DNA of 64,000 nt from Streptomyces mexicanus (GCF_902506575.1 NZ_LR732544.1:5053915-5117914), one strand, 5' to 3'. Counted from the first letter of the stretch, positions 54,548 to 64,000 are shown. Made by a program: numbers and translations. Notes: a model not told the origin generated them from the sequence alone.

Positions 54548-55510
54548 ATGACTGGTGACGTGTGGCTGCCCATCCCGCCGGAGGAGATCGAGGGGCTCCC
54601 CGAGGGGCCGACCTACCTGTTCTGGGACGGGGGCGAGGACGGCACGCAGGAGTACCCCGCGGACCCGGCCGACTGCGTGTTCTACGTCGTGCCGTACATG
54701 AAGCCCCCGGGCATCGGCGTCCGTCCGATGCCCCGCATGACCTCGGTGCGCGTGGTGCAGACGCTGTCCGCCGGCACCGACCACGTCGAGCCCGGGCTGA
54801 AGGACCTGCCGCCCGGCGTCCACCTGTGCAACGCCCGCGGCGTGCACGAGGCGAGCACCGCCGAGCTGGCGCTCGCGCTGATCCTCGCCTCCCTGCGCGG
54901 CATCCCCGGCTTCGTCCGGGCCCAGGACCGCGGCGCGTGGCAGGGAGGTTTCCGTCCCGCGCTGGCCGACAAGAACGTCCTCATCGTCGGGTACGGATCC
55001 ATCGGTTCCGCCATCGAGGACCGGCTCGCGCCGTTCGAGGTCGCGCGGGTGGCGCGCGTGGCGCGCTCCGGGCGCACCACAGCGCGCGGTCCGGTGCATC
55101 CGCTCACCGATCTGCCCGCTCTGCTTCCGGACGCCGATGTCGTCGTGCTGTCCACGCCCTTGACAGACGCCACCCGCGGCCTGGTCAACGCCGGTTTCCT
55201 GGCCCGGATGAAGGACGGCGCGCTCCTGGTGAACGTCGCGCGCGGCGCCGTCGTCGACACCGAGGCGCTGCTGGCCGAGCTGGAGAGCGGCCGGATCACC
55301 GCCGCCCTCGACGTCACCGACCCCGAGCCGCTGCCCGCCGACCACCCCCTGTGGCACGCTCCGGGCGTGCTCGTCACCCCGCACGTGGGCGGCCCCACCT
55401 CGGCCTTCCGGCCGCGCGCCGAGCGGTTGCTGGTGGGGCAGTTGCACCGCTTCGTGAACCACGAGCCGCCGGCCAACGTGGTCCTCACGACGGGCGCGGC
55501 AGGCGCCTAG
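54548..55510 (+). CDS. D-2-hydroxyacid dehydrogenase
   Basis: The 320-residue protein has the NAD-binding motif VGYGSIGSAIEDRL, the substrate Arg in VNVARGAVVDTEALL, the Glu in DPEPLPADHPLW and the catalytic His in VTPHVGGPT. This is the full set of the D-isomer-specific 2-hydroxyacid dehydrogenase family. TAGCCT lies about 10 bp before the ATG and there is no ribosome-binding site, so it may be leaderless. Substrate unknown. A related protein, serA, starts at the right end of the window. Confidence 0.9.
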   Translation: MTGDVWLPIPPEEIEGLPEGPTYLFWDGGEDGTQEYPADPADCVFYVVPYMKPPGIGVRPMPRMTSVRVVQTLSAGTDHVEPGLKDLPPGVHLCNARGVHEASTAELALALILASLRGIPGFVRAQDRGAWQGGFRPALADKNVLIVGYGSIGSAIEDRLAPFEVARVARVARSGRTTARGPVHPLTDLPALLPDADVVVLSTPLTDATRGLVNAGFLARMKDGALLVNVARGAVVDTEALLAELESGRITAALDVTDPEPLPADHPLWHAPGVLVTPHVGGPTSAFRPRAERLLVGQLHRFVNHEPPANVVLTTGAAGA

Positions 55511-55594
55511 CGACGCCGCGGGCACCGTCCGCGACGCCTCGGACGCGCACGGTGTCCGCCCGCCCCCTCGTCGGTCACGCAGCGTAGAGGCCCT

Positions 55595-58500
55595 ATGTCC
55601 CTGAGTGACGATCCTGGTGTATCGTCCCGACAGGGGCTGCGCCGCGACCTTCGGCGCCGGGGACGGACATTCCAGACTGCGAGGGGGGCGACGGGCGATG
55701 TACGGCCTATGGACGAACGATCCGACGCGGCGGGGCCGCCACCGACGACCCTGGCAGGCGGCCGCCCGCAGACGCGGCCACCACGGCGGTCAGCACAGCC
55801 ACCACCCCGGACAGCAGCACCGGAACGGCCGGCCCGGCCCCCAGCAGCACCGCCGGCCCAGCGGCCGCCGGAGGCACACGCACACGCCGCACCGCGACCC
55901 GCGGGACCCCGCGGCGCGGACCGGAGGAATCCGGTGACGCCCTCGCCTCCGGCCACGACCGCACCGGATGCGGCGGGGACCGCCCGGGTGGCCCCGGGGG
56001 CGCTCCCGCAGCGGTCGTCCGCAGGCGTCGGCGGCCCCCGCCGCCCGGCACCGCAGCTCGTCGTGGCGCTGCTGTGCGCGGGATACGCCGTCGGTTCCGC
56101 CTGCGGCTGGGGTTCCCACGAGCTGGCGCTGGTCATGGGCGACTTCGGGCTGGCCGCCGCGGCCGGCACCGCCGCCGTCTCGTGCGTCCTGTACGCCCGC
56201 GACCGCCGCGTCCGCTTCCGGCCCGCCTGGCTGCTGTTCGCCTTCTCCCAAACGATGGCGGCCCTGGGCAACGCGGTCTGGGGCTGGTACGAGGTCGTGC
56301 TCGGCGAGCGGGTGCCCAACCCGAGCTACGCCGACCTGTTCTTCCTGTGCTTCGCCCCGCCCGCGATCATCGGCCTGCTGGTGCTCGCCAAACGGCCGGT
56401 GACCAAGGCCGGCTGGGTGTGCCTGGCCCTGGACGCCTGGCTGATCGGGGGCTCGCTGCTCACCCTGTCGTGGAGCCTGGCCCTGGCCCAGGCGGCCTCG
56501 TTCGACGGGCCGAGCGTCGCCCACACCGCGCTGTCGCTGGCGTACCCGCTGCTCGACATCGCCCTGGTCAGCATGGTGCTGGTGCTGCACTTCCGCCGCA
56601 GCCCGATCAACCGCACCGCGGTGAACACCGCGATCGGCGGCCTCGCCCTGACCGTCGTGAGCGACGCCCTGTTCACCTCGCCGCTGCTGCACCACACCTA
56701 CCGCTCGGGGCAGCTGCTGGACGCGGGCTGGTTCGCCGGCTCGCTGCTCCTGGCGTACGCCCCCTGGGTCAGCCGCCGGATCGCGCCCCAGGCCGCCGAA
56801 CGGCACGACCGGGACGAGCACGACGCACCCCGCACCGCCCTCGGCACGGCCGGCGGACACCCGCGGAACCACGCCGGCGAGCACGCCGGGAACCGCACCG
56901 ACGAACACGCGAGGAACCGCACCGACGAGCACGCCGGGGACCTTGCGGGCGGCCACGGGAGACACCACGCCGACGGCCACCCGCCGCACCGGGACGGGAC
57001 GCACCGGCGCGGGGCGGACGGCCGCACGCCCACCGCCGACGGCCACGCGCCCGCCGCGCCCGATCCGGGGCCCGGGCAGGCGCCCCGACGGCGCACCGCC
57101 CCGCTCGGCGGCCCCGGGCTGCCGTCCGTACCGGGCGGCGACCACGACCGCTATCCGGCGGGCCGGCCCATCGCCGGCTCCCTCGCCGCCCTCACCCCGT
57201 ACCTCGCGGCCGCCGTGTGCACCCTCGGGATCCTCTACAACGTGCTCAACGGCCACCGCGTCGACCGGGTCGTCCTGATCACCGCGGGCGCCGTCGTGCT
57301 CGCCCTCGTGATGCGCCAGGGCATCATGCTGCTGGACAACATCAGCCTCACCCAGGAACTGGCCGAGAAGGAGAACCACTTCCGCTCCCTGGTGCAGGGC
57401 TCCAGCGACGTCATCATGATCGCCGCCCCCAACGGCATCCTGCGCTACGTCTCCCCGGCCGCCGCCGGGGTGTACGGGCGGCCGGCGGAGGAACTGGTGG
57501 GCACCGAGCTGGCCAGTCTCATCCACCCCGAGGACCTGGGCTGCGTGGTGCACGAGGTGCGCCGCTTCCTCGCCGCCAGCCCCGAGGAGGAGCCCACCAC
57601 CCGCATCGAGTGCCGCTTCCGCTTCGGCGGTGGGGGCACCTCCCACGCGGGCGAAGCCGAGAGCGGGGGAGGGTGGCTCAACGTCGAGTCGACCATCAAC
57701 CGCCACCACGGCGGGCTGATCTTCAACAGCCGGGACGTCACCGAGCGGGTGCGCCTGCAGGCGCAGTTGCAGCACAACGCCGAGCACGACCCGCTCACCG
57801 ACCTGCCCAACCGGGCCCTGTTCACCAAGCGGGTGCAGCAGGCCCTGTCCGGCCGCCGCTCCACCGACCACGGCACCGCCGTGCTCTTCATCGACCTGGA
57901 CGGCTTCAAGGCCGTCAACGACACGATCGGACACCAGGCCGGGGACGAACTGCTCGTCCAGGCCGCCCGCAGACTCCAGGACGCGGTGCGCCAGGGCGAC
58001 ACCGCCTCCCGGCTGGGCGGCGACGAGTTCGCGGCGCTCATCGTCGGGGACGGCGCCCACGACCGCACGGCCCGCGAAGGGCACATCCTGGAGCTCGCCG
58101 ACCGCCTCAGGGTGACCCTCTCCCAGCCGTACGTCATCGAGGGCAACGACGTCCGCGTCGCCGCCTCCATCGGCGTCGCCTTCGCCGAGCCCGGACTGGG
58201 CGCGGGGGAGCTGCTGCGCAACGCCGACCTGGCGATGTACCGGGCGAAAGCGGCCGGCAAGGGCCGCGTCGAGCTGTACAAGCCGCAGATGCAGCAGGAC
58301 GTCGTGCGCAAGGCGGAGCTGGCCGGCCGGCTCAGGTCCGCCCTGCACGACGGCGAGTTCACGCTGCTGCACCAGCCCGTGGTGGACCTGGCCGACGGCC
58401 GGATCACGTCGGTCGCCGCCCAGGCGCGCTGGCGCTCCTCCCAGGGCGTGCTGTTCACCCCGGCCGAGTTCCTGCGGGTGGCGGAGGACAGCGACAAGAC

Positions 58501-59227
58501 GGCCGAAGTGGGCCGCTGGGTGCTGGAGCAGGCCGTCGAGCAGGCCGCGGAACGCGCCCGTGACCGCCTGGCGGTGCCCGTGGTCGTGCGGATGGGCGCC
58601 CGCCGCCTGGTGGACCGCTCCCTGCCGCCCGGCACCGTGGAGACGCTGCTGACCCGGCACGGGCTGCCCTCCGACGGCCTGGTGATCGAGCTGTCCGACA
58701 CCGACCCGCGGGTCTCGCTGGACGAGCTGGAGCGGCGCCTGTCCGCGCTCCGGCGGCTCGGCGTACGGATCGCGCTGGACGGCTTCGGCAGCGGGCACGG
58801 CGCGATCACCGCCCTCAGAAGGCTCCCCGTGGACATCCTCAAGCTCGACCGGGGCCTGGTCGAGGGCGTCGTGGAGTCCGCCCGGCTGCACAAGATCACC
58901 AGCGGGCTGCTGCGCATCGCCGGCGACCTCGGGCTGCAGTCCGTTGCCGACGGCGTCGACCTGCCCGAGCAGGTCGTGGCGCTGCGCGCGATGGGCTGCA
59001 CCCACGGGCAGGGCATGGCGTTCTCCGGGCCGCTGGAGGAGTACCGGCTGCGCCGGGCGCTCGCCTCGGGCCACTACCCCGTGCCGCACGGCCCGGCCGA
59101 ACCGGCGTTCGCCGGGGGCGTGAGAGAACCGGAGGGGCGCGTCGGCATCGAGGGCGCGCCCCCGCGCAGGCCCGACGGGCTGAGCACGTTCGTCTCCTCG
59201 CCCCCGACCATGGCCCCCCGGAGGTGA
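55595..59227 (+). CDS. Large membrane PAS-GGDEF-EAL protein; probable diguanylate cyclase with a degenerate EAL domain
   Basis: The 1210-residue protein has a Pro/Arg-rich N-terminus, about nine membrane helices (residues 155-400), a His-rich linker (about 401-490), two more membrane segments, a PAS domain (about 590-725), GGDEF (motif 808-812) and an EAL-like domain. The I-site R799-x-x-D802 lies five residues before GGDEF, so product inhibition is likely. The EAL motifs are lost: AQA replaces EAL, DGFGSG replaces DDFGTG and ADGVD replaces AEGVE, so phosphodiesterase activity is unlikely. It probably makes c-di-GMP. The start is uncertain: ATG 55595 or ATG 55709. A REP-like element is inserted in the PAS domain. 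Confidence 0.9.
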   Translation: MSLSDDPGVSSRQGLRRDLRRRGRTFQTARGATGDVRPMDERSDAAGPPPTTLAGGRPQTRPPRRSAQPPPRTAAPERPARPPAAPPAQRPPEAHAHAAPRPAGPRGADRRNPVTPSPPATTAPDAAGTARVAPGALPQRSSAGVGGPRRPAPQLVVALLCAGYAVGSACGWGSHELALVMGDFGLAAAAGTAAVSCVLYARDRRVRFRPAWLLFAFSQTMAALGNAVWGWYEVVLGERVPNPSYADLFFLCFAPPAIIGLLVLAKRPVTKAGWVCLALDAWLIGGSLLTLSWSLALAQAASFDGPSVAHTALSLAYPLLDIALVSMVLVLHFRRSPINRTAVNTAIGGLALTVVSDALFTSPLLHHTYRSGQLLDAGWFAGSLLLAYAPWVSRRIAPQAAERHDRDEHDAPRTALGTAGGHPRNHAGEHAGNRTDEHARNRTDEHAGDLAGGHGRHHADGHPPHRDGTHRRGADGRTPTADGHAPAAPDPGPGQAPRRRTAPLGGPGLPSVPGGDHDRYPAGRPIAGSLAALTPYLAAAVCTLGILYNVLNGHRVDRVVLITAGAVVLALVMRQGIMLLDNISLTQELAEKENHFRSLVQGSSDVIMIAAPNGILRYVSPAAAGVYGRPAEELVGTELASLIHPEDLGCVVHEVRRFLAASPEEEPTTRIECRFRFGGGGTSHAGEAESGGGWLNVESTINRHHGGLIFNSRDVTERVRLQAQLQHNAEHDPLTDLPNRALFTKRVQQALSGRRSTDHGTAVLFIDLDGFKAVNDTIGHQAGDELLVQAARRLQDAVRQGDTASRLGGDEFAALIVGDGAHDRTAREGHILELADRLRVTLSQPYVIEGNDVRVAASIGVAFAEPGLGAGELLRNADLAMYRAKAAGKGRVELYKPQMQQDVVRKAELAGRLRSALHDGEFTLLHQPVVDLADGRITSVAAQARWRSSQGVLFTPAEFLRVAEDSDKTAEVGRWVLEQAVEQAAERARDRLAVPVVVRMGARRLVDRSLPPGTVETLLTRHGLPSDGLVIELSDTDPRVSLDELERRLSALRRLGVRIALDGFGSGHGAITALRRLPVDILKLDRGLVEGVVESARLHKITSGLLRIAGDLGLQSVADGVDLPEQVVALRAMGCTHGQGMAFSGPLEEYRLRRALASGHYPVPHGPAEPAFAGGVREPEGRVGIEGAPPRRPDGLSTFVSSPPTMAPRR
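57631..57673 (+). repeat. REP-like palindromic element inside the PAS domain
   Basis: The segment starts TGGGGGCACCTCCC, has a GCGAAGCCGAGAG core and ends GGGGGAGGG; its arms CACCTCCC and GGGAGGGTG nearly pair. As I recall, this pattern is a common interspersed intergenic repeat in Streptomyces genomes. Here it lies in frame and adds about 14 residues (Gly-rich, TSHAGEAES) to the loop between two PAS strands. Confidence 0.7.
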
Positions 59228-59387
59228 GCACGCCACGCAACCCGCAGGTGAGGGAGGTGCGCGGCCGGGCGCGGCCGGCCGCGCGGCTCCGGCCGCTCGC
59301 GGCGGCCGCCCGTCCCTTCGCCCACATGGTGAGACTCCCGTCCCACCCACTTGACACCGGGTGTGCGCCGGGGAGAGGGTCAATGCC

Positions 59388-59429
59388 ATGCGCACCCGAA
59401 TTCTCGTACTTGGACAGCGCGTCGGCTGA
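59388..59429 (+). CDS. ilv leader peptide
   Basis: A 13-residue reading frame MRTRILVLGQRVG has a strong ribosome-binding site (GGGAGAGGG, 59371-59378). It contains five branched-chain residues (I, L, V, L and V), as expected for the control peptide of an ilv attenuator. A hairpin with perfect CCGGAG/CTCCGG pairing (59441-59456) and an intrinsic terminator follow before ilvB. The rest of the 59228-59621 leader region shows no other gene. TTGACA at 59351 has no matching -10, so the promoter is not placed. Confidence 0.85.
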   Translation: MRTRILVLGQRVG

Positions 59430-59483
59430 GCTGGGACCCACCGGAGAAGGCTCCGGAATCCCCAGCGACCCACCCGGCGCGCT

Positions 59484-59517
59484 CCCCTCGCTTGCCTTGC
59501 GGCACGAGGGGTTTTTT
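59484..59517 (+). terminator. ilvB attenuator (intrinsic terminator)
   Basis: CCCCTCG (59484-59490) pairs with CGAGGGG (59505-59511), with an inner stem TGCC/GGCA and a TTGC loop, followed by six T. It lies 55 bp after the leader peptide stop and 105 bp before ilvB, the position of a classic attenuator. Confidence 0.9.
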
Positions 59518-59621
59518 GTTGCACAGGCACCTGCCGCACCGCAGCCGAACACCGTGCGAACCTGGCGAAAGCCCCACCGCACACCCCCCGCAAAAACCTC
59601 AGCATCGAGAAGAGAATGCCG

Positions 59622-61472
59622 ATGACCGAGCAGGCCACCGGGGCCCATCATCCGCAGCCGCGGCCCCGTACCTCAGGACAGCAGCCCGCGCCCGTCGAGC
59701 AGGTCACGGGTGCGCAGTCCCTCATTCGCTCTCTCGAGGAGGTCGGCGCCGACACCGTATTCGGCATTCCCGGCGGTGCGATCCTCCCCGCCTACGACCC
59801 GCTGATGGACTCCGGCCGGGTGCGCCACGTCCTGGTCCGCCACGAGCAGGGTGCCGGCCACGCGGCCACCGGCTACGCGCAGGCCACCGGCAAGGTCGGC
59901 GTGTGCATGGCCACCTCCGGCCCCGGCGCCACCAACCTGGTCACGCCGATCGCCGACGCGCACATGGACTCCGTGCCGCTGGTCGCGATCACCGGCCAGG
60001 TGGCGTCCTCCTCGATCGGCACGGACGCCTTCCAGGAGGCGGACATCGTCGGCATCACCATGCCGATCACCAAGCACAACTTCCTGGTCACCAAGGCCGA
60101 GGACATCCCGCGGGTGATCGCCGAGGCGTTCCACATCGCCGCCACCGGCCGCCCCGGCCCGGTCCTGGTCGACATCGCCAAGGACGCCCTGCAGGCCAAG
60201 ACCACCTTCTCCTGGCCGCCGGTGATGGACCTGCCCGGCTACCGGCCCGTCACCAAGCCGCACGCCAAGCAGATCCGCGAGGCCGCCAAGCTCATCACCG
60301 CCGCCAGGCGGCCGGTCCTCTACGTCGGCGGCGGCGTGCTCAAGGCCAAGGCCACCGCCGAGCTGAAGATGCTCGCCGAACTGACCGGAGCGCCCGTCAC
60401 CACCACCCTGATGGCGCTCGGCGCGTTCCCCGACAGCCACCCGCTGCACGTGGGAATGCCGGGCATGCACGGTGCGGTCACCGCCGTCACCGCGCTGCAG
60501 AAGGCCGACCTGATCGTCGCCCTCGGCGCCCGGTTCGACGACCGCGTCACCGGCAAGCTGGACAGCTTCGCGCCGTACGCCAAGATCGTCCACGCCGACA
60601 TCGACCCGGCCGAGATCGGCAAGAACCGCGAGGCCGACGTGCCGATCGTCGGTGACGCCCGCGAGGTGCTGGCCGACCTGATCCAGGCCGTGCAGAAGGA
60701 GCACGCCGAGGGCCGCACGGGCGACTACAGCGCCTGGTGGAAGGACCTGAACCGCTGGCGCGAGACCTACCCGCTCGGCTACGACCAGCCCGAGGACGGC
60801 TCCCTGTCCCCGCAGGCGGTCATCGAGCGCATCGGGCAGCTCGCCCCCGAGGGCACGATCTTCGCCGCGGGCGTCGGCCAGCACCAGATGTGGGCCGCGC
60901 ACTTCATCCAGTACGACAAGCCCGCCACCTGGCTGAACTCCGGCGGCGCGGGAACCATGGGCTACGCCGTCCCGGCCGCCATGGGCGCCAAGGCCGGACA
61001 GCCCGAGCGGACCGTCTGGGCGATCGACGGCGACGGCTGCTTCCAGATGACCAATCAGGAGCTGACCACCTGCGCCCTGAACAACATCCCGATCAAGGTC
61101 GCCGTCATCAACAACGGCGCCCTGGGGATGGTCCGCCAGTGGCAGACGCTGTTCTACAACCAGCGCTACTCCAACACCGTCCTGCACTCCGGCCCGGACG
61201 ACGTCAACCCCGACGCCCGCGGCACCCGTGTCCCCGACTTCGTGAAGCTGTCGGAGGCGATGGGCTGCCACGCGATCCGCTGCGAGCGGCCCGAGGACCT
61301 GGACAAGGTCATCGAGGAGGCGAACTCCATCAACGACCGGCCCGTCGTCGTGGACTTCATCGTCCACGAGGACGCCATGGTCTGGCCGATGGTCGCCGCC
61401 GGCACCTCCAACGACGAGATCATGGCCGCCCGTGACGTGCGCCCCGACTTCGGCGACTCCGAGGACGACTGA
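59622..61472 (+). CDS. ilvB: Acetolactate synthase, large subunit
   Basis: The 616-residue thiamine diphosphate enzyme makes acetolactate and acetohydroxybutyrate for valine, leucine and isoleucine. The catalytic Glu is in LVRHEQGAGHAATGYAQATG. The ThDP/Mg motif GDGCFQMTNQELTTCALNNI and the GALGMVRQWQ segment are intact. Start ATG 59622 is preferred because GAGAAG lies at the right distance; the ATG at 59616 is too close to it. An attenuator controls the gene. ilvN follows 41 bp downstream. Confidence 0.97.
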   Translation: MTEQATGAHHPQPRPRTSGQQPAPVEQVTGAQSLIRSLEEVGADTVFGIPGGAILPAYDPLMDSGRVRHVLVRHEQGAGHAATGYAQATGKVGVCMATSGPGATNLVTPIADAHMDSVPLVAITGQVASSSIGTDAFQEADIVGITMPITKHNFLVTKAEDIPRVIAEAFHIAATGRPGPVLVDIAKDALQAKTTFSWPPVMDLPGYRPVTKPHAKQIREAAKLITAARRPVLYVGGGVLKAKATAELKMLAELTGAPVTTTLMALGAFPDSHPLHVGMPGMHGAVTAVTALQKADLIVALGARFDDRVTGKLDSFAPYAKIVHADIDPAEIGKNREADVPIVGDAREVLADLIQAVQKEHAEGRTGDYSAWWKDLNRWRETYPLGYDQPEDGSLSPQAVIERIGQLAPEGTIFAAGVGQHQMWAAHFIQYDKPATWLNSGGAGTMGYAVPAAMGAKAGQPERTVWAIDGDGCFQMTNQELTTCALNNIPIKVAVINNGALGMVRQWQTLFYNQRYSNTVLHSGPDDVNPDARGTRVPDFVKLSEAMGCHAIRCERPEDLDKVIEEANSINDRPVVVDFIVHEDAMVWPMVAAGTSNDEIMAARDVRPDFGDSEDD

Positions 61473-61513
61473 GAGCACCGGGACACCCGAGGATTCAGGA
61501 AGGTACGACCGAC

Positions 61514-62041
61514 ATGTCCACCAAGCACACGCTCTCGGTCCTGGTCGAGAACACCCCCGGCATCCTGGCGCGGATCGCCGCCCTGTTCTCCCGCCGCGGC
61601 TTCAACATCGACTCCCTCGCGGTCGGCGTGACCGAGCACCCCGACATCTCCCGCATCACCATCGTGGTCAGCGTCGAGGACCTGCCGCTGGAGCAGGTGA
61701 CCAAGCAGCTCAACAAGCTCGTCAACGTGCTCAAGATCGTCGAGCTGGAGCCCAGCCAGGCCGTCCAGCGCGAACTCGTCCTGGTGAAGGTGCGCGCCGA
61801 CAACGAGACGCGCTCCCAGATCGTCGAGATCGTCCAGCTCTTCCGCGCCAAGACCGTCGACGTCTCCCCGGAGGCCGTGACCGTGGAGGCCACCGGATCC
61901 AGCGACAAGCTGTCGGCCATGCTCCGCATGCTGGAGCCGTTCGGCATCAAGGAGCTGGTCCAGTCCGGCACCATCGCCATCGGCCGCGGCGCCCGCTCCA
62001 TCACGGACCGGTCGCTGCGCGCCCTCGACCGCTCGGCGTGA
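61514..62041 (+). CDS. ilvN: Acetolactate synthase, small (regulatory) subunit
   Basis: The 175-residue regulatory subunit has an N-terminal ACT domain (KHTLSVLVENTPGILARIAALFSRRGFNIDSLAVGVTEHPDISR), which binds valine for feedback inhibition, and a C-terminal ALS_ss_C domain. It has CAGGAAGG upstream. It is cotranscribed with ilvB and ilvC. Confidence 0.97.
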   Translation: MSTKHTLSVLVENTPGILARIAALFSRRGFNIDSLAVGVTEHPDISRITIVVSVEDLPLEQVTKQLNKLVNVLKIVELEPSQAVQRELVLVKVRADNETRSQIVEIVQLFRAKTVDVSPEAVTVEATGSSDKLSAMLRMLEPFGIKELVQSGTIAIGRGARSITDRSLRALDRSA

Positions 62042-62196
62042 CGGCGCGACCCGTGCGACGTGCCCCGTCGTCCTGACGACAGGGCACCGCCGGCCGGGAC
62101 ACACCGGCCGCCCGCATACCGAGACCCCCGAACTTCCCGTCTCCCCACCGGCATACGGTGGGACGCACAACCTGCACACCAAGGAGAGAACCCAAA

Positions 62197-63195
<999 letters not shown>

Positions 63196-63210
63196 GCCTC
63201 GCCCCCGAAA

Positions 63211-63240
63211 GGGGCCGGAGCATGTGCTCCGGCCCCTTTT
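63211..63240 (+). terminator. Intrinsic terminator after ilvC
   Basis: A perfect 12-bp stem (63211-63222 with 63225-63236), a 2-nt loop and TTTT. It ends the ilvBNC transcript. The 63241-63518 gap before serA shows no gene. Confidence 0.9.
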
Positions 63241-63518
63241 GCCGGACCCGGGGTAACGTCGGGAGTCGAAGGCGGATCCACGGCGTTGTCCACCCCGTCC
63301 AGCCACGGACGGGTGATCCTTCCGCTGCGGCGCAATACGACGCACCCGGCGCCACTACACTGCTGAACAACCAACGCGTCAGGCCCACAGCGTCGTGCGT
63401 CTTCCACGCGGCCAAGCGACACCGAAGAGGCGCAGGCCCGCACCTCCGAGGCGCCGCTCCCCCTCCTCCGCCTGCGGCCGTCGGGACGGCCGTCCGCATC
63501 GCACTTGTGAGGACTCAC

Positions 63519-64000
63519 GTGAGCTCGAAACCTGTCGTACTCATCGCTGAAGAGCTGTCGCCCGCGACCGTCGACGCGCTCGGCCCGGACTTCGAGATCC
63601 GGCACTGCAACGGCGCCGACCGCGCGGAACTGCTCCCCGCCATCGCCGACGTCGACGCGATCCTGATCCGCTCGGCCACCAAGGTCGACGCCGAGGCGAT
63701 CGCCGCGGCCGGCAAGCTGAAGGTCGTCGCCCGCGCCGGCGTCGGCCTGGACAACGTGGACGTCGCCGCCGCCACCAAGGCCGGCGTGATGGTCGTCAAC
63801 GCCCCCACCTCCAACATCGTGACCGCCGCCGAGCTGGCCTGCGGTCTGATCATCGCCACCGCCCGCAACATCCCGCAGGCCAACGCCGCGCTGAAGAACG
63901 GCGAGTGGAAGCGCAGCAAGTACACGGGTGTCGAGCTGGCCGAGAAGACCCTCGGCGTCGTCGGCCTCGGCCGCATCGGTGCCCTGGTCGCCCAGCGCAT
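63519..64000 (+). CDS. serA: D-3-phosphoglycerate dehydrogenase (cut off by the window end)
   Basis: The first enzyme of serine synthesis oxidises 3-phosphoglycerate. The visible 160 residues begin SSKPVVLIAEELSPATVDALGPDFEI and continue with AILIRSATKVDAEAI, VARAGVGLDNVDVAAATKAGVMVVNAP and the start of the NAD motif (KTLGVVGLGRIGALVAQR). These are specific to bacterial SerA. GTG 63519 has TGAGGA upstream. The gene runs beyond the window. Its place just after ilvBNC matches other Streptomyces as I recall. Confidence 0.95.
   Translation, partial: MSSKPVVLIAEELSPATVDALGPDFEIRHCNGADRAELLPAIADVDAILIRSATKVDAEAIAAAGKLKVVARAGVGLDNVDVAAATKAGVMVVNAPTSNIVTAAELACGLIIATARNIPQANAALKNGEWKRSKYTGVELAEKTLGVVGLGRIGALVAQR

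Noticed and set aside
55605..55937. Small His/Arg-rich protein on the plus strand
   Set aside because: It lies in another frame of the GGDEF-EAL gene's N-terminus and has only low-complexity residues.
59351..59356. TTGACA as the -35 of the ilvB promoter
   Set aside because: No plausible -10 lies 16-19 bp downstream; the ribosome-binding site of the leader peptide occupies that position.
55790..59638. 1282-codon open frame on the minus strand
   Set aside because: It is the antisense of the PAS-GGDEF-EAL gene, with no recognisable domain and no ribosome-binding site.

Overview
The window is a stretch of Streptomyces (or very close actinomycete) chromosome. Base composition is very GC-rich with GC-biased third positions. 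GTG starts, apparently leaderless genes and long spurious antisense frames are common. The gene order (glycine cleavage operon, oligopeptide ABC operon, mnmA, ligA, a GGDEF-EAL gene, gatCAB, a second GGDEF-EAL gene, ilvBNC, serA) matches, as I recall it, the conserved core of Streptomyces chromosomes (the SCO5460-SCO5515 neighbourhood of S. coelicolor). I see no prophage, plasmid, CRISPR array, transposase, tRNA or rRNA, and no secondary-metabolite cluster.

Layout. 1-5.3 kb: the tail of a NodB-like deacetylase, a YVTN propeller lipoprotein, a secreted Scabin/ScARP-type ADP-ribosyltransferase read through in frame into a MerR regulator, an EF-hand protein, an F420-type oxidoreductase and a GH25 muramidase. 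5.5-10.1 kb (minus strand): gcvT-gcvH-glyA-sdaA, a glycine/serine catabolic run led by a tandem glycine riboswitch. 10.3-12.9 kb: a P-loop protein and two SseB-family paralogues. 13.2-19.7 kb: a five-gene oligopeptide ABC operon. 19.8-27.2 kb: an M1 peptidase, a TRIC-type channel, an esterase, a thioesterase, a divergent DinB-like/WYL pair, a FabR-like TetR regulator with two operator candidates and two small membrane proteins. 27.4-34.6 kb: cysteine desulfurase and mnmA (tRNA 2-thiolation), a Tat-type amidase, a hydrolase, DUF427, LOG and SDR proteins and a MetE-C-like protein. 34.6-40.5 kb: ligA, an rmdB-like c-di-GMP gene, a scrambled junction of gene fragments, and a cupin. 40.8-44.4 kb: gatC-gatA-small ORF-gatB. 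44.5-52.2 kb: small membrane proteins, an MMPL transporter and a frameshifted LuxR-family (LAL) regulator. 52.2-55.5 kb: a sugar-dehydrogenase-like lipoprotein, an aldo/keto reductase and a D-2-hydroxyacid dehydrogenase. 55.6-64 kb: a large PAS-GGDEF-EAL protein, the ilv leader/attenuator, ilvB-ilvN-ilvC and the start of serA.

The most unusual features are structural. (a) A perfect 127-bp inverted copy of part of the rmdB EAL domain lies 378 bp downstream of the original, between a truncated response-regulator DNA-binding domain and a truncated membrane-protein gene. (b) The ADP-ribosyltransferase has lost its stop codon and runs into MerR. (c) A one-base frameshift separates the ATPase and DNA-binding halves of the LAL regulator, which also carries eight 30-bp repeats at its 5' end. 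(d) A REP-like palindromic element sits in frame inside a PAS domain. (e) Several short tandem repeats of 18-30 bp lie at gene ends. Regulatory RNA is also well represented: a tandem glycine riboswitch, an ilv leader peptide with attenuator, and several strong hairpin terminators.
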